Shown in pieces: positions 25,766 through 32,990 of a stretch of 64,000 bases of DNA. A program made the position numbers and the translations under genes. Position 1 is the stretch's first letter. Each line of letters opens with the position of its first letter. The stretch spans positions 124,001 to 188,000 of the forward strand of contig NZ_JBEZFP010000001.1 of assembly GCF_040649515.1 (NCBI RefSeq), read 5' to 3'. The notes below the pieces were generated by a model. That model was not told the origin of the DNA. It saw nothing but the letters and a program-made list of their open reading frames with translations, and made no database searches. Source of the DNA: Yinghuangia elevatio (GTDB lineage Bacteria; Actinomycetota; Actinomycetes; Streptomycetales; Streptomycetaceae).

Positions 25766-26179
25766 TCAGGCGGTCGCGCGGCGGAAGCGCAGGTACATCT
25801 CGCAGCCCAGGCACAGGCCGAAGACCGCGTTGAGGAACGCGGCGAACAGCGCGAACGCCGCCGCCACGATGCCGAGCGCGGTGAGGCCGGCCAGGTAGCC
25901 GACCGCCCCCACCACCGCGAACACCAGGCCCACACCCTGGGCGAAGCGCACCGGGCGCGGGTCTTCGCGCTCGGTCGGGGGCGCCAGCCGCGGGGCGACG
26001 AGGGCCCGGTAGATCCAGCCGTACGGCGACGCACCCGGTCCGGCGAGGACCGCGACCGCGAACACCACCGCTTGCGCCACCAGCAGCAGGCCGCTGCCGG
26101 TGACGAGGACCACCGCCAGCACCACGGAGGTGACGGCGGCGGCGAAGCGGGGTCCACGAGGGTCGAGGCCCATGCCCAT
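25766..26179 (-). CDS. DUF4395 integral membrane protein
   Basis: This 137-residue protein has about four hydrophobic helices and the C-terminal motif GLCLGCEMYLRFR of DUF4395. In actinomycetes this family is usually linked with a membrane-anchored thioredoxin, as here: the start lies 18 bp after the thioredoxin-like gene. A role in membrane thiol redox chemistry is inferred from that pairing and from the CLGC cysteines. Confidence 0.85.
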   Translation of the reverse strand: MGMGLDPRGPRFAAAVTSVVLAVVLVTGSGLLLVAQAVVFAVAVLAGPGASPYGWIYRALVAPRLAPPTEREDPRPVRFAQGVGLVFAVVGAVGYLAGLTALGIVAAAFALFAAFLNAVFGLCLGCEMYLRFRRATA

Positions 26180-26197
26180 GGAAGCAAGTCCTCCGGG

Positions 26198-26698
26198 TCA
26201 GGTGGCGGGCGAGGCCGAGGCGAGTGCGACGGCCGCGAGTGCGTCCGTGCGGCGCGGTACGCCGGTCGCCCGCCGGACCTCGCGACCCGTGGCGTCGAGC
26301 ACGAGGACGGTCGGCGTACGCGTGATGTCCAGTCGGCGGACCAGCTCGAGATGGTGCTCGGCGTCGATCTCGGCGTGCACGACGCCGTCCAGTTCGCCCG
26401 CGACCTGGCCGAGCAGCAGCCGCGTCGTACGGCAGGGCGAGCAGAACGCCGAGGAGAACTGCACGAAGGTCGCCCGGCTGCCGAATTCGGCACCGATCTC
26501 GTCGGCGGTGAGCACCGGCCCGGCGGCCTCGTCGCCGGAAGCTGCCCTTCCGGAAGCGGTGCCTCCGGAAGCGGCTCCCGTGGAGGCTGCGGATGAGGTC
26601 ACGGACCGCATCCTCCCATCCGTGTGCCGTCGCCAGAGGCCTGCCGCGGTTGCGGCAAGCAGCACGGCGGCCACGACGGCCAGACCGACAAAGGACAT
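26198..26698 (-). CDS. Membrane-anchored thioredoxin-like protein
   Basis: This 166-residue protein has an N-terminal transmembrane anchor (3-22, FVGLAVVAAVLLAATAAGLW), an Ala/Ser/Gly-rich linker built of repeated ASG units (35-60), and a thioredoxin fold with active-site C86-S-P-C89 (FSSAFCSPCRTTR) and cis-proline TPTVLV. The reduced dithiol would act outside the membrane, or inside, depending on topology. It heads a two-gene unit with DUF4395. No clear Shine-Dalgarno precedes the ATG at 26698. Confidence 0.85.
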   Translation of the reverse strand: MSFVGLAVVAAVLLAATAAGLWRRHTDGRMRSVTSSAASTGAASGGTASGRAASGDEAAGPVLTADEIGAEFGSRATFVQFSSAFCSPCRTTRLLLGQVAGELDGVVHAEIDAEHHLELVRRLDITRTPTVLVLDATGREVRRATGVPRRTDALAAVALASASPAT

Positions 26699-26789
26699 GG
26701 GTGGATAAACACGTCGGTGGCCCGGAGGTATTCCCCGGGCCACCGAACAGGGCGCCGGCCCTCGGCCGACCCTCGATGCGACGACAACT

Positions 26790-26879
26790 CTCAGCGCGGC
26801 GATCCTCAGCGCGGCGATCCTCAGCGCGACGGTCCTCAGCGCGACGGTCCTCAGCGCGACGGTCCTCAGTGCGACGATG
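26790..26879. repeat. Six tandem 15-bp repeats at the 3' end of the SMR gene
   Basis: Unit CTCAGCGCGACGGTC (consensus) repeats six times without gaps. The last unit, 26865-26879, is the final codons and TGA of the SMR gene on the minus strand. The other five appear to be expanded copies of it downstream of the stop. Confidence 0.9.
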
Positions 26880-27186
26880 CCAGCTTCGCCACGACGAGCC
26901 CGGCGAGCAGCAGGACCAGGGCGCTCACCCGTGCGAAGTTGAGCGAGTCGTTCTGGATCACGACGCCCAGCACGATCGCGCCGACCGTGCCGATGCCGGT
27001 GAACACCGCGTACGACGTCCCGACCGGCAGGTCCCGCATCGCGATCGACAGCAGGAACACGGCCGTGGCCATGAGGCCGAAGCACAGTGCGGTCTGCGGG
27101 ATCTTGGTGAAGCCCTCGGTCGGCTTGATGCTCTGCGACCAGGCGACCTCGACGGCGCCGGCCAGGAGCAGCCATACCCACGGCAT
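26866..27186 (-). CDS. Small multidrug resistance (SMR) family transporter
   Basis: This 106-residue protein has four transmembrane helices and the SMR essential glutamate E13 (LAGAVEVAWSQSIKPTEGF). It exports cationic or guanidinium-type compounds in exchange for protons, as EmrE/Gdx/SugE proteins do. The ATG lies 2 bp after the azoreductase stop with GGAGG upstream, so the two genes form one operon. Two TetR-type operators upstream of the azoreductase probably control both. Confidence 0.92.
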   Translation of the reverse strand: MPWVWLLLAGAVEVAWSQSIKPTEGFTKIPQTALCFGLMATAVFLLSIAMRDLPVGTSYAVFTGIGTVGAIVLGVVIQNDSLNFARVSALVLLLAGLVVAKLASSH

Positions 27187-27188
27187 GG

Positions 27189-27878
27189 TCACGCCTCCTT
27201 CGGAATCGTGCGGTCGACGGTGTGGCCGGCGAGCTTCGAGGCGATCTCCCGCACGCCGCGCAGGGCCGCCTCGGCGGACTCCTCGTGCTGTGCCCGGCGC
27301 TCGGCGAGTCCGGGATCGACCAGGCTGTTGACCAGTTCCGCGTTGACCACGTCGACACCCTCCTCGGGGTCGATCGCGTAATGCCCGGCGAAGAAGTCCC
27401 GCAGGTAGCGCTCCTGGTGGTCGTAGGGCTCGCGAGGCGTCCCGGGCCCGTACGCCCCGCCGCGCGCCGACACGACCACGAACCGCCGCGGCGCCAGCAC
27501 CATCTTCGGGAAGGTCACCTGGTCGATCCACGCCTTGAGGGCCGCCGGGACGCCGAAGTTGTACATCGGCGTCCCGATCAGCACCACATCCGCCGCGACG
27601 ACCTCGGCGAGCAGGGGTGCGACGACCGCCCAGGCTTCGCGCTCCTCGTCGGTCCGCACGGCCTCCTCGTACCGGTGGATGTCGGTGATGCCCTCGCGCA
27701 GCAGCGTGTCGCAGATGCTCGTCCAGCCCTCGCGGATCGGCGGCGGTGCGTCCGCGGCCAGGTCGCGGTACGTGTACCCGCCGCCCGCGGCACGCCACTC
27801 GTCCGCGAAGACCGCCCCCAGGCGGCGGGAGAACGAGGCGCTGCGGGCACTGCTGTCGAGGTGGAGAAGCTGGGACAT
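27189..27878 (-). CDS. azoR: FMN-dependent NADH azoreductase / quinone reductase
   Basis: This 229-residue flavodoxin-fold enzyme reduces quinones and azo compounds with NADH and FMN. It has LLHLDSSARSASFSRRL (FMN phosphate site), GTPMYNFGVPAALKAWIDQV, and VVVSARGGAYGPG. Length and motifs match AzoR. It is the first gene of an azoR-SMR operon divergent from a TetR regulator, so it is likely induced by a quinone or azo compound that the SMR protein may also export. Confidence 0.9.
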   Translation of the reverse strand: MSQLLHLDSSARSASFSRRLGAVFADEWRAAGGGYTYRDLAADAPPPIREGWTSICDTLLREGITDIHRYEEAVRTDEEREAWAVVAPLLAEVVAADVVLIGTPMYNFGVPAALKAWIDQVTFPKMVLAPRRFVVVSARGGAYGPGTPREPYDHQERYLRDFFAGHYAIDPEEGVDVVNAELVNSLVDPGLAERRAQHEESAEAALRGVREIASKLAGHTVDRTIPKEA

Positions 27879-27932
27879 GGCGGAGACCCCCTGGTCGTGG
27901 CGGCGGTCACGGATATGGAAGCCCCGCGACCT

Positions 27933-27953
27933 AAGCGGACACTATGTCCGCTT
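27933..27953. promoter_or_regulatory. TetR-type operator 1 (azoR/tetR divergent region)
   Basis: Perfect inverted repeat with arms AAGCGGACA and TGTCCGCTT and a 3-base centre, between azoR and tetR. It has the same half-sites as operator 2, 45 bp away. Confidence 0.85.
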
Positions 27954-27977
27954 GAGCGATGACAGGACCATACCCAC

Positions 27978-27998
27978 AAGCGGACATGCTGTCCACTT
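27978..27998. promoter_or_regulatory. TetR-type operator 2 (azoR/tetR divergent region)
   Basis: Arms AAGCGGACA and TGTCCACTT (one mismatch) with a 3-base centre. It lies 30 bp upstream of the tetR ATG, positioned for autorepression. Confidence 0.82.
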
Positions 27999-28027
27999 CA
28001 ACATTCGCGTGCTCTAGAGTGCTGGTC

Positions 28028-28636
28028 ATGAGCCGACTGCCCGACCTGCCGCTTGCCGGAGAACCGCAGCCGCGCGAGCGTGCCGACGCCGCCCGCAACC
28101 GGGCCCGCGTGCTCGCCGCCGCCGAACGCCTCTTCGCGGAGCGCGACCCGGCGACCGTGACCATGGACGACATCGCGAAAGCCGCGGGCATCGGACGCGG
28201 CACCCTCTATCGCCGCTATCCGGACCGCGTGTCGATCGCCCGCGCGCTGCTGGACGAGCACGAACGCGCGCTGCAGGAAAAGCTCATGCGCGGCCCCGCC
28301 CCCCTCGGCCCGGAGCCGGAGACGTCACCCGCCGAGCGCCTGGCGGCGTTCTACGCGGCGATGGTCGACATGCTCGAGACGCACGTCCATCTGCTGCTGG
28401 GTGCGGAAACGGGTGCGGCGCGGTACACGACGGGGGCGTACGCGTTCTGGCGGCTGCATGTACGCCACCTCGCGCAACAAGCCGGGGCCGAGGACGCCGA
28501 CACGCTCGCGGACCTCCTCCTCGCCCCGCTGGCCCCGGAGTTGTACCGCTACCAGCGCGACAAGGGCACCCCGATGGAACGCATCAGCGGGGGCCTGGAA
28601 GCCCTCGCCTACGCGACCCTGATTCCCCGGAGCTGA
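28028..28636 (+). CDS. TetR-family repressor of the azoR-SMR operon
   Basis: This 202-residue protein has a TetR helix-turn-helix (about 22-66: RNRARVLAAAERLFAERDP, TMDDIAKAAGIGRGTLYRRYPDR) and an all-helical ligand domain. It is divergent from azoR, with two matching 21-bp inverted repeats between them, so control of azoR-SMR and of itself is likely. The ATG at 28028 is chosen because it precedes the helix-turn-helix at the usual distance. Confidence 0.9.
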   Translation: MSRLPDLPLAGEPQPRERADAARNRARVLAAAERLFAERDPATVTMDDIAKAAGIGRGTLYRRYPDRVSIARALLDEHERALQEKLMRGPAPLGPEPETSPAERLAAFYAAMVDMLETHVHLLLGAETGAARYTTGAYAFWRLHVRHLAQQAGAEDADTLADLLLAPLAPELYRYQRDKGTPMERISGGLEALAYATLIPRS

Positions 28637-28763
28637 GCGGACCACCGCCCCGCTCCGCGCAATTGGCGCGATCTGACGCGTGCGCGTCGTGTGACCGGCG
28701 ACCGCCTCCGTCCGCATCCGCAGGTGCGGGCTCGGCCGCCGGCGCAGGCGCAGGCCCGAGGGG

Positions 28764-29123
28764 TCATGTTTCCCGGGCACGGCACAGCCGTTCGACGACG
28801 CCCGGATCCCCGGTGAACCATGCCACGGCCACCGCACCTCGCGGAGTGGACGACGCGCGGCGCGGTGTGCCGCCCGGCACCCGTACCCGCACACCTGGGC
28901 GGTGGACCTGGCCGCTCATCCGCAACTCACCGGAGAGCAGCATGAATTCCTCGTCGCTCGCGTAGGCGACGCAGGCGGTGCGCGACCATCCGGGCGGGAA
29001 GCGTACGAGGGCCGCGGTCGCGGTGGTCACCGAATCGCGGCGCAGCCGGGCGAGGCGTACCGGCGTGTCGGTGAACGGCATGAGGAAGGTGCGCCAACGC
29101 AGTTCGGGCCCTCTGCCGCTCAC
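28764..29123 (-). CDS. Cupin-like protein, last gene of the acyl-CoA operon
   Basis: This 119-residue protein shows a cupin-like beta pattern: FPPGWSRTACVAYASDEEFMLLSGELRMSGQVHRPGVRVRVPGG. The pattern resembles ChrR-type or DUF4437 cupins, but the metal-binding histidines are poor. The GTG at 29123 has GAGGT upstream. It begins 95 bp after the acyl-CoA dehydrogenase stop and may be co-transcribed. Function unknown. Confidence 0.65.
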   Translation of the reverse strand: MSGRGPELRWRTFLMPFTDTPVRLARLRRDSVTTATAALVRFPPGWSRTACVAYASDEEFMLLSGELRMSGQVHRPGVRVRVPGGTPRRASSTPRGAVAVAWFTGDPGVVERLCRARET

Positions 29124-29218
29124 CGACGCACCTCGCTCCCGCGTAGCCGCCGCGCCTACCAACCCCGTGTGCCCGCCCCGTGTGCCCGCAGCGCGCGCGG
29201 GGGACGACGCGGCCCCGC

Positions 29219-30385
29219 TCAGCCGCCGATCGCCTCGACCCCCGCGACCAGGGCCTTGGCGATGACCGTGCGCAGGATGTCGTTCGTGCCTTCCCCGATG
29301 GCCATCAACGGGGCGTCGCGGTAGAGGCGTTCGACAACGAACTCCTGCGAGTAGCCGTACCCGCCGTGAATGCGCATGGCGTCGAGGGAGTTGGTCAGCG
29401 AGGTCTCCGACGCCAGCAGCTTGGCCATGCCCGATTCCATGTCGATGCGCTTGCCCGCGTCCGCCCGCGACGCCGCCCAGTAGACCAGCAGCCGCGATGC
29501 CTGGAGGTTCGTGGCCATGTCCGCCAGCTTGAGCTGGATGGCCTGGAAGGAGCTGATCGGCTGCCCGAACGCGGCGCGTTGCCGCGAATACGCCAGGGCC
29601 TCGTCGTACGCCCGCTGCGCGACCCCCACCGCCCGCGCCGCCACGTTGATCCGCCCGGTCTCCAACCCCGACAGCGCCTGCTTCATGCCGACGCCCTCCA
29701 CGCCGCCCAGCAGCCGGGCCGCAGGCACCCGTACGTTGTCGAGCCGCAACTCGCAGGACTCGGTGCCCTTGTAGCCCAGCTTGGGCAGGTCGCGCAGCAC
29801 CTCGAAGCCTGGGGTGTCGGTGTCGATCAGCAGCACGCTCATGCCGCGGTGCGCGGGAACCGCCTCGGGGTCGGTCTTCACCAGCACCGGCAGCACCGCG
29901 GCGTGCCGCGCGTTGGTGATCCAGGTCTTGGCCCCGTTGACGACATACACGTCGCCGTCGCGGCGGGCGGTGCTGCGGATGCCCTGGAGATCGGTGCCGG
30001 CGTCGGGCTCGGTCAGCGCGATGCCCGAACGCCACTCCCCGGTCGCGAGCTTCGGCAGGTACCGCGTCCGCTGCTCCTCTGTGCCGTGGCGCGCGATCAT
30101 CCAGCACGCGAGCGAGTGGGAGCCGAGGATGCCGGCCACGCCCATCCAGCCCCGCGAGATCTCCTCGAAGACGAGCGCGAAGGAGACCATGTCGACGGCC
30201 AGTCCGCCGTACTCCTCGGGAACCGTGAGGCCGAAGAGTCCCAACGACCCCATCGTCTCCACGATTTCGGTCGGGTAGCGGCCGGTACGCTCCCACTCGG
30301 CGGCAACCGGGTCGATCTCCTTGTGCACGAAGTCGCGCAGCGTCCGCTGGAAGAGGCGCTGCTCGTCGTTCAGTTCGAAATCCAC
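29219..30385 (-). CDS. Acyl-CoA dehydrogenase
   Basis: This 388-residue FAD enzyme introduces a trans-2,3 double bond into an acyl-CoA. It shows GLTVPEEYGG, ALTEPDAGTDLQGI (FAD/substrate loop), WITNARHA, GRINVAARAVGVAQRAYDEAL and RIHGGYGYSQEF, and the catalytic glutamate near residue 364 in AIGEGTNDI. The GTG at 30385 is chosen over 30391 because GAGG lies 5 bases upstream. In this operon it would feed the two hydratase subunits and the Ltp2-like aldolase. It is a single homomeric type, unlike the ChsE1-ChsE2 heteromer of mycobacterial steroid degradation. Confidence 0.93.
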   Translation of the reverse strand: MDFELNDEQRLFQRTLRDFVHKEIDPVAAEWERTGRYPTEIVETMGSLGLFGLTVPEEYGGLAVDMVSFALVFEEISRGWMGVAGILGSHSLACWMIARHGTEEQRTRYLPKLATGEWRSGIALTEPDAGTDLQGIRSTARRDGDVYVVNGAKTWITNARHAAVLPVLVKTDPEAVPAHRGMSVLLIDTDTPGFEVLRDLPKLGYKGTESCELRLDNVRVPAARLLGGVEGVGMKQALSGLETGRINVAARAVGVAQRAYDEALAYSRQRAAFGQPISSFQAIQLKLADMATNLQASRLLVYWAASRADAGKRIDMESGMAKLLASETSLTNSLDAMRIHGGYGYSQEFVVERLYRDAPLMAIGEGTNDILRTVIAKALVAGVEAIGG

Positions 30386-30410
30386 AGGCACCTCATACGT
30401 TCGTGATCGG

Positions 30411-30839
30411 TCACATCGGGAGATCGGGGTGTGGGTCAGGGCGGAACACCGGCAGGGCCCGACCGTCCGGCAGCGGGCGCCAGTCCACAACCACCGGCAT
30501 GTCGCAGACGACCGCCTCGGGCGCGCAGCCGACGACCGTGCTCAGCAGGATCGGCCCTTCGTGCAAACGCACCCGGGCTACCACATAAGGGACTTCGATC
30601 TCGGGCCGGGGCGCACGGTACGTCACCGTGAACGTGTCGACGCGGCCACGCCCCGTCACCCCTGTGAATTCCAGCAGAGTTTTTCCACAGGCTGTGCACA
30701 ACGCTCGGGGATAATGCTGGAGACGACCGCAATCCGCGCATCGCTGCACCACAAGCCGCCGCTCCCTGGTCGCGTCCCACCACGGGCCGGTCACCTCGTC
30801 GGGCGCCGGAACCTCGTACGCATCGGCCGTCCCCGCCAT
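30411..30839 (-). CDS. DUF35 OB-fold protein with zinc ribbon (ChsH2 C-terminal-like)
   Basis: This 142-residue protein has a rubredoxin-like zinc ribbon with C34, C37, C48 and C51 (CADCGRLQHYPRALCTACG) followed by an OB fold. DUF35 proteins bind thiolase-fold partners; in steroid degradation the DUF35 domain of ChsH2 is required by the Ltp2 aldolase. Here the DUF35 gene lies 11 bp after the Ltp2-like gene, which supports the same partnership. The start at 30839 has a G-rich but not classical ribosome binding site. Confidence 0.9.
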   Translation of the reverse strand: MAGTADAYEVPAPDEVTGPWWDATRERRLVVQRCADCGRLQHYPRALCTACGKTLLEFTGVTGRGRVDTFTVTYRAPRPEIEVPYVVARVRLHEGPILLSTVVGCAPEAVVCDMPVVVDWRPLPDGRALPVFRPDPHPDLPM

Positions 30840-30850
30840 GCCCACCCGCC

Positions 30851-31993
30851 TCATCCGTCCCGGCCCAAGAGCACTGTGGCATGAGTCGAGAAAATGCCGC
30901 CGGTGCCATGCGCCAGGGCCACCGAAGGATCCGCCACTTGGCGGTCCCCGCACTCGCCGCGGAGCTGCCGCACCGCTTCCACCAGCAACAACAGCCCGTA
31001 CATGCCCGGATGGTGGTAGGAAAGACCGCCGCCGTTCGTGTTGAACGGGAGCGCCCCGCCGGGCCGCAGCCGGCCGTCCGCGACGAAATCCGGCCCCTCG
31101 CCCGGACCGCAGAAGCCCAGCGCCTCCAGGCTCAGCAGCGCGGTGATCGTGAACGAGTCGTAGACCTCCGCGACGTCGACGTCGGCCGGTCCCAGCCCGG
31201 CCATGCGGTACGCCCGCGCCGCCGAGTCGAACGACCCCGGCCGCAGCAAGTTATCCACAGCCCCCATGCCCGAGTTGGTGGTGGACTCCCCGTAACCGAG
31301 CACCACGACCGGATCGCGGCGCAGGTCACGGGCCCGCTCCAGGGACGTCAGCACCAGGGCGCCCCCGCCGTCCGTCACCAGGCAGCAGTCCAGCGTGCCG
31401 AGCGGCGACGAGACCCGGGGCGCCGCGAGCACGTCGTCGATCGTCAGCGGGCCGGCGCCGTACCGGAACGCGGCAGGGTTGAGCAGCGCCCACGCACGGG
31501 CGGCGACCGCGACCTCGGCGAGGCAGTCGGGCTTGGCGCCGTACGCGTGCAGGTACTTCTGCGCGACCATCGCGTAGTACGAGATCGGATAGAGCGGCGC
31601 GTACGGCGTCTCGAACTGCGCCTCGGGCACGTGCGCGTCGATGTTCCCGCCGAGGCTGCGTGACCGTGCCGAGCGCTGGTTCGACCCGTACGACACGACG
31701 ACGGTCGAACACTGCCCGGCCTCGATCGCCTGCACCGCCCGCGCGACGTACATCTCGAACGCGCTGCCACCCGCGAACGTCGAGTCCGTCCAGGCGGGTT
31801 GCAGCCCCAGATACTCGGCCAGCTGCGTCGCGGAGAACCGTGCGACACCCGCTGTCGCGAGCCCGTCGACCTCCGCGAGCGCGACGCCCGCGTCGGCGAG
31901 CGCGCGGGTGATGCCCTGCGTCTGGAGCCCCAGCACGGACAGCCCCGTCGACCCGAGGTCGGACTCGGCGACGCCGACGACGGCCACCGTCAT
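30851..31993 (-). CDS. Thiolase-fold protein without catalytic cysteine, probable Ltp2-like retro-aldolase
   Basis: This 380-residue protein has the SCP2-thiolase fold but not the nucleophilic cysteine: the usual site reads STFAGGSAFEMYVARAV (71-87). The second thiolase cysteine region reads AHGTGGIFSTHA (361-372). The normal HDCF motif is VYDSF with Y278, as in Ltp2-type aldolases, where a tyrosine is catalytic. Such enzymes cleave a 3-hydroxyacyl-CoA by retro-aldol reaction to a ketone or aldehyde plus a shorter acyl-CoA. The coupled DUF35 gene supports this. The ATG overlaps the preceding TGA. Aldolase function is inferred; substrate unknown. Confidence 0.82.
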   Translation of the reverse strand: MTVAVVGVAESDLGSTGLSVLGLQTQGITRALADAGVALAEVDGLATAGVARFSATQLAEYLGLQPAWTDSTFAGGSAFEMYVARAVQAIEAGQCSTVVVSYGSNQRSARSRSLGGNIDAHVPEAQFETPYAPLYPISYYAMVAQKYLHAYGAKPDCLAEVAVAARAWALLNPAAFRYGAGPLTIDDVLAAPRVSSPLGTLDCCLVTDGGGALVLTSLERARDLRRDPVVVLGYGESTTNSGMGAVDNLLRPGSFDSAARAYRMAGLGPADVDVAEVYDSFTITALLSLEALGFCGPGEGPDFVADGRLRPGGALPFNTNGGGLSYHHPGMYGLLLLVEAVRQLRGECGDRQVADPSVALAHGTGGIFSTHATVLLGRDG

Positions 31994-32409
31994 GGCCGCC
32001 CCCGCCGCAACTCCAGGGTGGCCCCGGCCGGGGACACCGCCACCCGTGCGTCCGGCCCGACGACCACGACTTCCTGTTGCACCGCCACCAGTTCCCCTTC
32101 CACCGCGGTCACCCGTCCGGTGCAGCGCACGCGTTCGCCCGCGAAGACCGGACTGCGGAATCTGAAGTGCAGGCTCGTGATGCGGGCCGAGGGGCCCGTC
32201 CAGTCCTGGAGTTGCGCGGCGAGCAGGGCGCCGAGCACCTGGCCGTCGACCATCGGACCGGGCAGCCCGTGCTCGGCGGCGTACGTGTCGTCGTGGTGCA
32301 TGCGGTGCCAGTCCCACGTGGCACCCGCGTACGCGACCATCGCCACCCGGTCGATCACGCGCTCCAGGGGCGGCATCACGCTGCCCACGACGATCGACGG
32401 ACCGCTCAC
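31990..32409 (-). CDS. MaoC-like hydratase, catalytic subunit (ChsH1-like)
   Basis: This 139-residue hot-dog protein has the hydratase-2 catalytic pair D33-x4-H38 in TWDWHRMHHD, followed by LPGPMVDGQ. It resembles ChsH1, the active half of the steroid side-chain hydratase, and would add water to the 2,3-enoyl-CoA made by the dehydrogenase. The GTG overlaps the stop of the partner hot-dog gene (GTGA), and its own stop overlaps the aldolase ATG, so the three are tightly coupled. Confidence 0.87.
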   Translation of the reverse strand: MSGPSIVVGSVMPPLERVIDRVAMVAYAGATWDWHRMHHDDTYAAEHGLPGPMVDGQVLGALLAAQLQDWTGPSARITSLHFRFRSPVFAGERVRCTGRVTAVEGELVAVQQEVVVVGPDARVAVSPAGATLELRRGRP

Positions 32410-32990
32410 GTCGCGGCCTTCGTCGTCCCGGACCCGGTCGTCGCGGAGCCACTCGTCGCGGACCCGGTCGTCGCGGAGTTTCTCGCAGCCTTTTTCGGGC
32501 CGGGGAGTTCGGTCCAGATGACCGTCTCCTCGTTCGTCACCAGGAGTTCGCCGCGCTGATTCGAGTAAGTGGCCACCGACGACACGATCACCATCGCGAG
32601 CCCCGACGACATGCGCCGCTCCGCAACATCCGTGAGCGTCCAACATGCCGTCACCACATCGTCGGGATGCACAGCCTTGTGGAACGTGTACGCGTTCCCG
32701 CCACGCACCTTGCGCGTACCCGGAATATCGATGCCCCACGTGTGGCCCGCGTACCCGTCCGCGTCCGCCGGAAGCCCGGCGTACTGGTTCGTCTCGCACA
32801 GCAGCGTCGGCGGCGCCACCACGTCGTCGTAGCCCCACGCCCGTGCGAACTCCCGGTCGGTGTAGAGCGGGTTCGTGTCCCCCACCGCGACCGCGAACAT
32901 CCGGATCGCCGCCCGGCCCAGTTCCTCCGGTGCCGTGTACGTCGCGGTACGCCCCACCATCGCCCGCAGCTCCGCGACCGGCAGGCTCAC
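32406..32990 (-). CDS. MaoC N-terminal-like hot-dog protein (ChsH2 hot-dog half)
   Basis: This 194-residue protein matches the FAS1-like MaoC dehydratase N domain. Its hydratase motif is GDTNPLY (37-43), with Tyr in place of the catalytic His, so it is likely the non-catalytic, substrate-binding partner of the next gene's product. Mycobacterial ChsH2 fuses such a hot-dog domain to DUF35; here the two are separate genes. The C-terminal 20-25 residues are a Ser/Ala/Thr/Gly repeat tail (SATTGSATSG type) encoded by short tandem DNA repeats. The start overlaps the RidA-like gene's stop (GTGA). Confidence 0.85.
   Translation of the reverse strand: MSLPVAELRAMVGRTATYTAPEELGRAAIRMFAVAVGDTNPLYTDREFARAWGYDDVVAPPTLLCETNQYAGLPADADGYAGHTWGIDIPGTRKVRGGNAYTFHKAVHPDDVVTACWTLTDVAERRMSSGLAMVIVSSVATYSNQRGELLVTNEETVIWTELPGPKKAARNSATTGSATSGSATTGSGTTKAAT

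Noticed and set aside
26790..26879. CRISPR-like array
   Set aside because: The units are contiguous with no spacers and no cas genes are present; it is a simple tandem repeat.
30851..31993. Ordinary thiolase annotation
   Set aside because: Neither catalytic cysteine is present and the HDCF motif is YDSF, so thiolysis is unlikely; I call it Ltp2-like.
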